Shown: positions 51,750-61,651 of the stretch, one piece after another | How positions within the stretch are numbered: the stretch's first letter is position 1 | How the letters are laid out: every line of letters begins with the position of its first letter | From: Rhynchopus euleeides | Lineage: Eukaryota > Euglenozoa > Diplonemea > Diplonemida > Diplonemidae | Length of the DNA: 64,000 nt | Reading direction: 5' to 3' | NCBI GenBank assembly: GCA_963210315.1 | Contig: OY723321.1 | Coordinates: forward strand, 868,001-932,000 | The notes under the pieces: model-generated | Databases searched by the model: none | The model's input: the letters and a program-made list of their open reading frames with translations, nothing else | Told to the model about the DNA's origin: nothing | Program-made: the position numbers and the translations under genes

Positions 51750-52466
51750 ATGGACCTCTCCTCTGTTCAGCGTGAGCTGCGTATGCAGTACCAGCATGCA
51801 AAGTTTAAGTGGGGGTGTCTGTCGCACAGTCTGCAGTCTCTCATCACGATAAACTGTGCGGTGTTCGCAGCATCGAGGGTGCCCTCCGTGAGGCACGTTG
51901 TGTACCGCCACACGACGTGTGGGTGGGAGAACACCATAAAGCAGCGGAGGTTTCACACGCTGTTCACCTCGGTGTTTGCGCACGGCAGTGCGATGCATCT
52001 GCTTTTCAACTGCTACGCGGCGACCATCTTCACACCCCTCCTTGAGAGGTCGATGTTCCGGAAGAACAAAGACTACAGCGTGGGGTCTCAGGCGACGATG
52101 TTCATCATCGCATCAGCTGTCATGGCCAATGTCGTCGGGCTTTTCCTCGCAACGGCCATCCTCCCCCTGCGCGTGGTGCCCACCCTCGGCCTGAGCGGCG
52201 GCCTCTACTCCGGGATGACAGTCGTCGCGCAGCGCGAGCCTGACATGAAGTGGCACATCCTGTTCCTCCCCCAGCCCGTCTCTTCCGAGACCTTCCTCTC
52301 ATGCATCCTCGGGTTCGACACCCTTGGCCTGATGTACTTCCTCTTCGCGGGGGGGTCCACTGGGCTCGCTCACCACATCCACCTTGCAGGCGCCTGCATC
52401 GGCGCAGCCTCTCAGGAATACTGGCTCCCTCAATACCGCAGCTCACGCGGTTTCTGGGGATGGTGA
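51750..52466 (+). CDS. rhomboid-family intramembrane serine protease
   Basis: 238 aa from ATG 51750. The frame is open further upstream but has no ATG there. Hydrophobic segments correspond to the rhomboid core: HGSAMHLLFNCYAATIF (His83 and Asn87 of the HxxxN helix), a membrane span at about 115-140, the catalytic GLSGGLYSG (Ser149) and the catalytic-His helix LAHHIHLAGACIG (His211). The catalytic pair and the oxyanion-stabilising residues look intact. The basic N-terminus with Tyr/Arg (RRFHTLFTSVF) resembles mitochondrial PARL-type or eukaryotic secretory rhomboids; location is uncertain. The family cleaves membrane proteins within their transmembrane helices. Confidence 0.88.
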   Translation: MDLSSVQRELRMQYQHAKFKWGCLSHSLQSLITINCAVFAASRVPSVRHVVYRHTTCGWENTIKQRRFHTLFTSVFAHGSAMHLLFNCYAATIFTPLLERSMFRKNKDYSVGSQATMFIIASAVMANVVGLFLATAILPLRVVPTLGLSGGLYSGMTVVAQREPDMKWHILFLPQPVSSETFLSCILGFDTLGLMYFLFAGGSTGLAHHIHLAGACIGAASQEYWLPQYRSSRGFWGW

Positions 52467-52517
52467 TACGGGCAGAGTGCCATCCAGGGTCTCCACGATG
52501 AGAGAAAATCGAAATAT

Positions 52518-52608
52518 ACACGTGTGTGTGTGTGGACAGTGGAGATCACATCAAGAGCAAGTGTTCGGTGTGTGTCTACACTAATATAAAAAGATTCACG
52601 TGTGTGTG
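52518..52608 (+). repeat. dispersed short element, copy 2
   Basis: Near-identical to 28685-28758 over about 75 bp (GATCACATCAAGAGCAAGTG, then CACTAATATAAAAAGATTCA). A diverged partial unit follows to about 52670. Confidence 0.75.
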
Positions 52609-53100
52609 AGAGCAGACAGTGGAATATTACATCCACATCAAGCTGAGGGTGCTCGTGATGTACACTCATCTCCCCCCGCCGCGGTGGTGTTCTGGGAATG
52701 GTGTCGACAGTTTGCGGAACCCCCTCCGGGGTGGCGTGGGGGTGGGGGTTGGCGAAGAGAAAGGGAATAGTATTCAGCCGGCTGACGCTGACCCTGGTGA
52801 TTTTTCCTCGCGCTGGCAAACCCCCCCCCCCTCTCCGGTTCGTTTGTTTTTTGCCGCTTTCTTTTGGCCTCTATCTAGCCTTGCCGGAAGGGGGGGGGGG
52901 GAGAGAATGAAGGGCTGACCTCTGTTATCACGGGCAGTCTGTTGTGTGCCGACGGCGCTTGCCTCCGGGATAGAGTCCCCCAGAGCTTCTCAGGGTTGGG
53001 GTGTGGTGTGCGCGTTAGGCAACGAGGGGGAGGGGGGGGGGGGGGTGAAAAACCGAGGGTGGCGCTGCCATGCCAAGAATGGCAACACACAAGTCGCATC
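52609..53100. other. intergenic spacer
   Basis: G-rich runs (about 53031-53044) and C runs; no gene seen before the caspase-like gene. Confidence 0.5.
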
Positions 53101-53145
53101 AAGACATGCCCCGCCCCCCCCCCCCCCCCGCCTTCTCTCACGCAG
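53101..53145 (+). other. predicted C-rich splice/trans-splice acceptor
   Basis: A long poly-C tract (about 53110-53129) followed by CCTTCTCTCACGCAG; AG at 53144-53145, 12 nt before ATG 53158. A second candidate AG is at 53218-53219, before ATG 53290. Confidence 0.5.
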
Positions 53146-53157
53146 CTTCTTGCCAGC

Positions 53158-56100
53158 ATGTCTGTGAGACCTCATCCGCATTCTCTCCACGTTGTGTCTC
53201 ACACCCAACCCCCCTCTAGGCAGAACACACGGCGTTGTCGGCAACCCGACGGCGTGTTGGTGTCGGGCTGGGGAGCCCCCTGCCGGGCCATGGAGGACCT
53301 GTGGGGTCTCGTGAAGGAGACCCCGCGCCCCAAGACGCTCGCCAGCGCGGACCAGGTGAAGAGCGTCGCCTATAATGGCGACCCCGTCCCCCTGCGCGGG
53401 GCGGTGCTGGTGGGGGTCACCGAGTTCGACAGCCCCAATATCGCCAACCTCCCCTACCCGCTGCGTGACATCCAGGTTCTCGAAGAGCGCTTCCGTGCTC
53501 TGAAGATGGACCATGTCTCCGTGCTCACCTCTGCCCAGAAGGACCCGGCACGCAAGCCGAAGCTGCAGAACATCATCCACGAGATCCAGGACATGCGGAG
53601 GCGCATCACACCGCAGGGGCTGCTCATCGTGGTGGTCAGCACGCATGGCATGGTGCAGGATGGGGCGCTGTGCCTCGCCCCTACCGACTACGACTCCTAC
53701 TCACACACCAATGTGCTGCGCGTTGGTGATCTCAGCGCGTTGATCAGCCCCAACCGAGGGGAGCGTGGGGCTCTTGTTGTGGACTACAGCAGCCACCATG
53801 CGGAGACGGCGCGGTCCTTCCCGGAGGTGGCCATCGATGCGGCTGTCCCGCTCCCCCCGACCCGCGTCGGGTTTGCATTTATGTGCAGCCCCCCCCGCAT
53901 GCCGGTCTCCTTCAGCTCGAAGTTCGCCTCGATTCTCGACGAGCTGATCGACAGAAAGCTCCCCATCTGCGCGAATGCCATCTTCGCCATCTTCGACAAA
54001 CACTCAGAGCGGTGGATGGGCTCCCCGAAGAAGCAGATGATCCTCATGTCGGACCGCGCCTCCTCCGGCAGAGCCCCTCTCTTCAACTGGAGCCTCGTCT
54101 CCGGGTTGGACACCTCCAGGGTGAGCTACGTCATGACGGTGTCTGTCCCGGTCCCTTCGGTGCACAGCTCTATCCCTGACTCGCAGTCGATCTGCAGGCT
54201 CCTCAAGCAGGCCGTTCCCACCCTGCGGATCAAGGGGGTTGCTGCGGAGGACACACGGAGGTTTATTGTGAAAATCTCAGGGGGTCCCCCGTCGAAGGGT
54301 CCACGGGGGGACAAGGCGTATTACGCCAGGGAGCTCTCTGCGATGTGTGCTGACAAGGGGCTGCCGAAGGTGGATGTCATCAAGGCGATGTTCGGCAAGC
54401 TGATCTGCATCACCGCAGCCAGCAGCTTCGAGGTGGTCTGCAGAGGGTTTCAGAGCAGCAGGACGCTCCAGAGCTTCAACACCACGGAGGCTGTCCCCAC
54501 CATTGAATACGTCGGGGTGCTATGCCGCCCCGAGGTGCAGTCCCCCTTTGGAGTCCACATGACTCTGGACGAGCTGTGCCGCCGGAGCCCCTCCCTCCGT
54601 GAGCCCTCCACCGGGCTCTACATCGAGGAGCTCGGGCAGGTCGAGGATGGGTTCATGCAGGACCACCCTGCGGATGACATGCACTCCCAGGCGGAAAGCA
54701 GGGCCCAGACACATGCCTCACGCCCCATGACACCTCCTGTGGTTGCTGCGTGGGGGTCAGGGACAAACCCACCTGCGTCGGACGACGAGGCCTCGCCTGT
54801 GCTGGCTAAGGTGGAGAGCCAACCCTGGGGGAAACCCGGCCCTGCCGTCGACGAGCATGCGAGGGGGGAGATCGCACGCCTCGAGGCTGCGCTCAACCAG
54901 GAGAGGGCGGAGAGGAAGGCGATGATGGACTCCTTCGCACAGCAGCTGCGCGATATGGGGAGGGGGGCGGTCACCCCTGCAGAGCTGGGCGATGTGAGGG
55001 ATGCAGTGAAGCAGCTGCAGCACGGGCAGCACGCCCTGGCGGACCGGCTGGACGAGCAGGGAGGGAGGTCTCCCGAGAGGAGTCCGAACCGGGGGGGCGC
55101 GACGCTGTACATCGAAAACGAGGAGTGGCTGGCCTACCAGGATCAGCTGAAGCTGCTGCAGATCCAGCTGCGGGATGTGCAGACGCAGCTGCCTGCGCAG
55201 CGGGGCGAGCAGCAGGGGCATCTGGCGGATGTGCTGCGTCCGGAGGATCCGGCGCTGCAGCATGGTCGGAGCCCGAGGAAGACGCCGTCGGAGATGCCCC
55301 AGGGGAGGCAGATTGCGGACATCTCACGCCGCGTGTCGAATGTGGAGCAGGAGACGCAGCAGCTCGCCGCGGTGCTGTCGCGGGTGCAGGAGGCGACTGC
55401 AGAGATGCGTGCGCAGCAGCAGCCCCCTCCGCACCTCCACACCACCGTGGTGCACGCCGACCCGCCAGGGCCGTCGATTGACGACATGCGGCATCTCCGG
55501 CAGAGGATCGATCGTATCGAGGCTCTGGGGAGCCGTGCCAGCATGGGCACACCTCCCGTGCCGCAGCGTGGCATTGAATCGCATGCCCTGAGCCCCGTGA
55601 GGGGTGAGGTGCCCAGGGATCGGGAGCTGGAGAGGAAGGTCGACATGCTGCAGGGTGTTGTGGATAAAATGGTGGGCTCCGTCCGCGGGCTGCAGGACAA
55701 CAGCGATGTGCGGAGGCTGTACAACGACATGATGTTGGATGATATTGATGCCCAGCTGCAGGGGCGGGCGCCGCCGCAGAATGCCCCGACGTATCTCCCG
55801 TCTGCGCTGCGGAACTCTATTCAGAACATGGTGGGGAATATGATCCAGGCAGCGAGGGATCAGATCGAGCAGTGGACGTCGACCCAGGTGGGGCAGCAGC
55901 GCGACCAGCTGGGCGCGATGAACACCGCCACGTCTGACCAGCTGCATGCGCTGCAGCTGAAGCTCAACCTGCTGCAGAGCACCGTGGATGCGCAGAGGAG
56001 CAACCCGCACGACGCAGCGATGCGGGAGAGCAGCGACCAGGTGTTGGACAGCCACGGGAAGCAGCTCCACTCCAACCTGTCTGCGATCCACGGGTTGGAG

Positions 56101-58446
56101 CAGACTGTAGCGCTGATGCAGAACACCGTCAACTCGCACTCATCCCGTGTGCAGGCGCTGGAGGCTGGGATGGACGCCCAGGTTGCCGAGGTGCAGAACA
56201 GCGGCAACGACATCAGGATGCGTGTCGACACCGCCATCCAGCGCGTCGGGCAGACGGTGATGGAGGTGGAGCAGAAGGTGATGAAGGACATCGCGGAGGC
56301 GGGTGCGCGTGCCACCGTTGCTGATCAGCGCATCAAACACCTCGATGGGCGGCTTGCAGAGGATGCTGAGCGGATGCACCGCATCGAGGATAGGATCGAC
56401 CAGTCCACCCGCGTGCTGCAGGAGCGTCTCGATGAGCAGGCGCAGAAGGCGTTCGAGGTGGAGCGGCGGATGACCTCTGCGCTCGACGACAAGATGGGTG
56501 TCATGCGGCAGATCGCCGATGTCGCGGAGAAGAACTCTGTCGACCTGGAGCGGCGCATGGCTGACTCTGAAGCGCAGCTCAAGGGGCAGCTGCGGGCAGC
56601 GCTGCAGCAGCACATCGAAGGTTTGGAGGAGGTGCTGCAGAGCATGAAGCACGACCTGCGCGGTATGTCCGGGGAAATGTGCGGAATATCACATCACTTC
56701 CGAAACCTCTCTCTCTCGGAAGCCCTATCTGGGACGTTGATTTTTTACCAACCACCATACCATACCATACCCACACCACACACAGGCATGGACGAGCGCA
56801 CGGCCCTGATGGAGTCGATCGTCTCCGACTGCAAAGTGGCCGGATCCCTTGTGGACCAGAAGCTGCAGATGACGGAGAAAACAGTGGTATGCAACGTCAA
56901 CCTAATGTGCCTCCCCTCCCTGATGGAGGAACGCTTGGGGGAACGCCGTCCACTCCCTAACGCATCTAACCCCACCGGACACCACCGCAACTCCTCACCA
57001 CCGCAGGACTCCCTGCGCAACGGGTTCGAGACGTACGTGCATGATGGCACCGTACACATCATGCAGGCACAGAATGAGAAGCTGGACGACCTCCGCACCA
57101 AGCTGGGGCATGAGCTCGGTATGTCTCAGTCAAGCCGCACACACACAGCTGCCCTTGCCACCTCCTCTGGGGCAGCTGATCTGCATGGCACACAGCACTC
57201 ACGCACCATCAACACCATCCTGTAGACTCATTCGACGCACGCATCAAGGGCATCGAGTCGCAGCGGAAGATGGCCGATGAGGAGCTTGCCGTGGCACTGG
57301 AGAAGATCCAGGTTGCTGTGGCAAACCAGCCCTCCCACGACAGGGTGGACCGCGCCCTGGCGGCAATGGAGGAGCACAGGATCCGCCCCGCTCTGGAGGC
57401 AGCCAACAAGAGCATGGAGATGGCAAGGGAGGTATGGTCACCAGCCAGCAGCACCGCACCCTCGCACCCCACCACCACCACCACCCTCTACAGCTCCAGG
57501 GCATGCAGGGCGTTGGGCAGCGTCTGGATGCACTTTCGGACCAGGTTGCGGACAACGCGAAGGAGACACGCATGCAGAACGACCAGAACCGGGAGCGTGC
57601 GATGGAGGTCGGGATGCTGAAAGATCAGCTGGCCATGCTGCGCGACCAGCTGCAGCGCCAGGCAGGCAGCCAGCCCGCTGGGCCTGCTGGGATGACGCCT
57701 GCCGATGCCGCCAAGGTGCAGGACCTGGAGCGGCGTCTCGCAGAGGCGGAGCGGCTCTGCGGCGAGATCCCGCCCCTCTCCAGCACCGTCACCGACGTCA
57801 AGGAGAAGTGCGGCGAGGTGCCGATCCTGAAGGATCAGGTTGCGAGCCTCCGTGATCAGATCCAGGGCATGCGGGCCGCGGTGGAGGCTGCTGCAGCCAG
57901 CAGCGGGACGCCCCCTCCGCCCCCGGCCCCGGCCCCGGTGCAGTCGGGGGCGGACGGCGCGCGTGTTGTGGAGTTGGAGAAGCGTGTCGATGAGCTCGAG
58001 CAGAACAACGACGAGATCGTCGCAGCCATCGATGAAAACGTCAGCGAGCTGGAGAAGGTCAACAGCGTTGTCATCAAGCTGCAGAAGGACATCATGGCGT
58101 CCGGTGGGGGCGGGGATATGGACGACGTGGTGCAGAAGGACCTGTCGAAGATCAAGAAGAACATCACGGAGATGCGCACAGACCTGGCGCAGCTCAAGGC
58201 CTTCAAGACGGAGAAGGAGGCTGAGTCCGCCATCTTGGTGAACCTCGACAAGGGCGTCCGCGGGGCACAGGAGAGGTATGGAGGGAGGGGGCAGACACCC
58301 ACACCCCCCGCCCCCCTGCAAGTTTCTTCTGCTTTCGCCGCCAATCCCCCCTCTCCTCTCCATCCCCTGCGCCACTGCATCCTCCTCTATACAGCATCCG
58401 GGAGCTCAGCAATTCGATCGAGAATCTCAAGGCGGGTATCAAATAG
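53158..58446 (+). CDS. caspase-fold protein lacking the catalytic Cys, with long coiled-coil tail (6 exons)
   Basis: Exons 53158-56662, 56786-56886, 57007-57118, 57226-57431, 57494-58275 and 58395-58446 give 1585 aa, or 1541 aa from ATG 53290, which lies after the second acceptor. The N-terminal domain resembles peptidase C14 (metacaspase/caspase): RGAVLVGVTEF...NLPYPLRDIQVLEERF, then LLIVVVSTHGMVQDG with the catalytic-type His119 (short form), then ALVVDYSSHHA. In that last motif the expected DxC reads D165-Y-S167, so the nucleophile is Ser rather than Cys. From about residue 530 onward almost everything is coiled coil with Pro-rich breaks (EIARLEAALNQERAERKAMM, VDTAIQRVGQTVMEVEQKV). Likely a scaffold rather than a protease. 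The downstream exons keep the heptad pattern, supporting the splice model. Confidence 0.85.
56663..56785 (+). other. intron 1 of the caspase-like gene (123 nt, 3n, stopless)
   Basis: CGCG|GTATGT to CACACACAG, phase 1. No in-frame stop. Confidence 0.8.
56887..57006 (+). other. intron 2 of the caspase-like gene (120 nt, 3n, stopless)
   Basis: GTG|GTATGC to CACCACCGCAG, phase 0. No in-frame stop. Confidence 0.8.
57119..57225 (+). other. intron 3 of the caspase-like gene
   Basis: CTCG|GTATGT to CATCCTGTAG, 107 nt, phase 1. It restores the coiled-coil frame DSFDARIKGIESQRKM. Confidence 0.8.
57432..57493 (+). other. intron 4 of the caspase-like gene (62 nt)
   Basis: GAG|GTATGG to CCCTCTACAG, phase 0; the shortest intron in the window. 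Confidence 0.8.
58276..58394 (+). other. intron 5 of the caspase-like gene
   Basis: GAG|GTATGG to CTCTATACAG, 119 nt, phase 2. The last exon encodes SIRELSNSIENLKAGIK, then TAG. Confidence 0.8.
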
Positions 58447-59237
58447 GCTGGGTGAGAGCGGCCCACCAAGGCAGCTCACCCCGCAAGCCCACACCCTCTT
58501 CCTTTGTGCAGGGCTGGGGGTGGTGGTGGTGGTGGCGGCAGGGTGGCTTCGTTCAATTTAGAGGCGCCGGCTCCAGCGTGCCCCTGTGTGGCAGAGTATC
58601 CCGAAGCATGCTGTTCTGTGGCATCTCGTCCTTTTGTTTATGGTGTGCGTGTTGTTTTCTGTGCGACTTCAGGGAGGTGGATGGGGGGGTGGTGGAGGGT
58701 AGAATACGGCAAAGGCCGGCTTGGCCTGCGTGCGACATTGAGACGATTGCAGTAAGAAGAAAATTTCTGTTGGGTTGCATTCTGCATCGATGAAGCTGGC
58801 AAAAAAGAAAGCCGGATATTCATGGGGAGGGGAGAGGTTCCCCATTCCCATTTTTACTGTGTCCATATCATACAAAAATCATGCTAGCTCGGCGGTTTTT
58901 GATATCCCACTACCACCATCACCACCACCCCCCCCCCCCTCGTCTTCACAGTGCTGGGAGATTTACTTTTCCATTCACTCTCGACGATCAAACCCCCCCT
59001 CGTCTCCTTCACCCCATCACCGTGTTCTACTCTTTTCAACTCTACTCTCCCGATACACACACGCCACCCCCACCTGCCACCCCCCCCCCCCCTCATGATT
59101 GCTGGGGTAGAGGGCGATCCACCACGATCCATCTCCAACAACATCAGCGCACTATCCCATGATACAATGCCCTGTGGACACTGTGTCGACACAGCAAAGG
59201 GAGGGGAGGGTTTCAGTGTGTGCAGCGGATGGTGTCG
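58447..59237. other. intergenic spacer
   Basis: No gene seen; a GGTGGT microsatellite near 58517 and C runs near 58928 and 59080. Confidence 0.5.
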
Positions 59238-59292
59238 TTAGAGGTCGCTTGGTGCAACTTACACCAAACAAGAAAGGTTAACGTGTGTGTAT
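59238..59292 (+). repeat. dispersed short element, diverged copy 3
   Basis: TTAGAGGTCGCTTGGTG ... TACACCAAACAAGAAAGGTT ... ACGTGTGTG aligns with the first unit at 28636-28690 without large gaps. Confidence 0.5.
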
Positions 59293-61651
59293 TGTCTGTA
59301 CTACCTCTTAGAAGTTGTGCCCGAGGAAAGAACGGCTGTTCGCAGCGCATGCGTTGCCACACCTAAGGTCCTCCCATTATTGTCGAACAGTTCCATTCGA
59401 TCCCACTGGTGGTTGGTGGTGTGGGGAGGAGCCTCTTTGGTGCCTTCACCCCCCTCTGGGTGCCGTTTGCTGAATGGTTGGCAGTTAGCCACGGCTCGCC
59501 ATCCGACAGTTTCTTCATCTCTGAACAGAGGCCCCGCCCCCGCCCTCCCGCCCTCCCCTGCCCCGGTACTCTTCTCCCCACCGCCTTCTCCCTCTACACT
59601 ACCCCCGCCCACTGTTTCGCTCAGGTCGTCCAGAAGGCGAGAGCGCCTCCGTGACACACCTGGGCAAACTTGCCCCCAGCTGCACCGCCATGGTTGCCGG
59701 AATGTGGCTATTCCCCCCACAGCCCCCCCCCCCTGCAGCATGTCTGGGCAGAGCAGTACACGCCCCCCTTCCATTCGTTTTTTTTCTTTCCTTTAGATTG
59801 CGTGTGTTGCTCGCGGGTGTCCACAGCCCCCACGTCTTCCCGGAGGGTGGGCTGCTGTGTGGCCCGCTTTGGGTGGGGTGTTCGGGAGTTGGGTGATTGG
59901 TGTCAAGAGGCGCGTGTTTCCTGTTGTGCGCCAAAAGAAAAACCGGGCAGAAATCGCGTGTGGTTTGCCTTGATGAAAATATTGGGTGTGTCTGTGCGAA
60001 CAGTCTCGTCCCGCATCACACATCGAGGCAAGGTATACTGTGTTGACCACCCAACGCGATATTTTTCCACTTTGACAATGTTTTTTGTCACCGTGGAGAA
60101 CTGACCAGGACAATCCGGGGGAAAAAACGCCCCGGCTTTTGACGCCTTCCTAGAGCTGGCCCGAGGAAGGGAGGTTTGACCACATCCAGATGTGATGAGG
60201 GGTAACTTTCACTCTGCGACATGTCTGACGAGAAAACAATATTCCACGTTGTGTGCATTGAAAGGCATGCCAAGGCACGTTATACTCGCAGCACACGTTG
60301 TCAATAGAAGTGTGTGGCTGGTCATGCTAGGACACGTTGTCAAGAAAATCGAACTAAAAAATACGAAAACTGAGCAACCAGCCAACCCACCCGTGCCCAG
60401 TTTTGTGTTTCCCTACTTTGAGGGGTCCACGGGCCATGTCTACACTATTCGCAGTAAAGAAATACCCCCACCACCACCCCCCGTTGTCCCAAAGAAACGA
60501 AATGGAGTATTTTTCCGCAAAAAAAATACTGTATGTACTTTCTTCACTGTGCTCCCACTCCCCCCTCACTCCCTTCACCCCAATTTTACCTCCTTCCCCC
60601 ACCCCCCTCGACTCCCGCAAGGACTTCATATCCGCCCTTGATCCAATCGCACTCTCTCCTTTCGCCCTTAGATGATAGACAATGGAGGAGGAGGAACGTC
60701 CCACCCCCCAAAATGTGTAGGGGTTCAGGGGCGAGAAACACTGGTGTTAGAACTGAATGTATGGCCTGCATATATACAAGAGGACAGGTGGAATGCTCGC
60801 ATCCCCCCTCCCACCCCACCCCACCCCATCCCGCATCCTTTTTTTACCACAACAGGGAACCTGTCAGTGTCAAAAAGATAGTAGGCAGCGCTTGGGCAAC
60901 AAATTCAACCTCCTCATCAGGCTGCGGAGTTGCTTTTGTTTTGCCCGGATTTGGCGCACAAACAACAGCCTTATCTTTTTTCTCCCCTTTTTTGGTGTTG
61001 TGGTTTGGGTTGGCGTGCTCATACACTGCAGTGCGGAGTGCCCTCCCCCCCGGAGGATACAACGTGAGAGTCGATCCCGCTTTTGCACATTCCAACAGGT
61101 TCCCAACGCAGATGTAAATTGCTGTATTGCCAGTGGCCACACCTCCACCTCCACCACCACCAACAGGCCTGCCCCTCCTGGTGGCAGAGAGCGGGGCGGG
61201 TAGGGTGGGGTGGGTAGTGTGTCTTGCGTGTGTCCCTCCTCCCCACCCACCCACACCCACACGCAGACGCACATCCCCTCGTCAATCCCCCCCCCCCGTG
61301 CCACACCCCCCCCTCCCCTAACGAGTGAAAGGAGATTATTCTTGTGCTTCCTTCGACTTCTATTTTTTACGACTCCCCCCCCCTCCCATATCCCATATCC
61401 CCTGCAGCTTTATTCCCCGCAAAAAGAGTTGTGATCCTCCGCAATAGTTTCGGGAGGGAGGAGGGTGGGGGAAACGTGGGGGTCACGTTTTGAGTGGATT
61501 GAGTGGTGTGCGTGTGGGGGGGGGGGGTCGGGTGTGGGGGTGCAAACCCCCCTGCGCCTCCAGGCCCACCCCTCCCTCCCTCCCTCCCTCCCACCGCTCT
61601 CTCTTTCTCGTCAAACCCAAACGCCTTGACGTATCATAAACCCTTCTCCCA
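59293..61651. other. intergenic spacer
   Basis: About 2.4 kb. Open frames here lack coding bias. C-rich and CCT-repeat tracts (about 61558-61595) lead toward the second receptor gene; an acceptor CCTCCAG near 61562 is possible. Confidence 0.5.
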
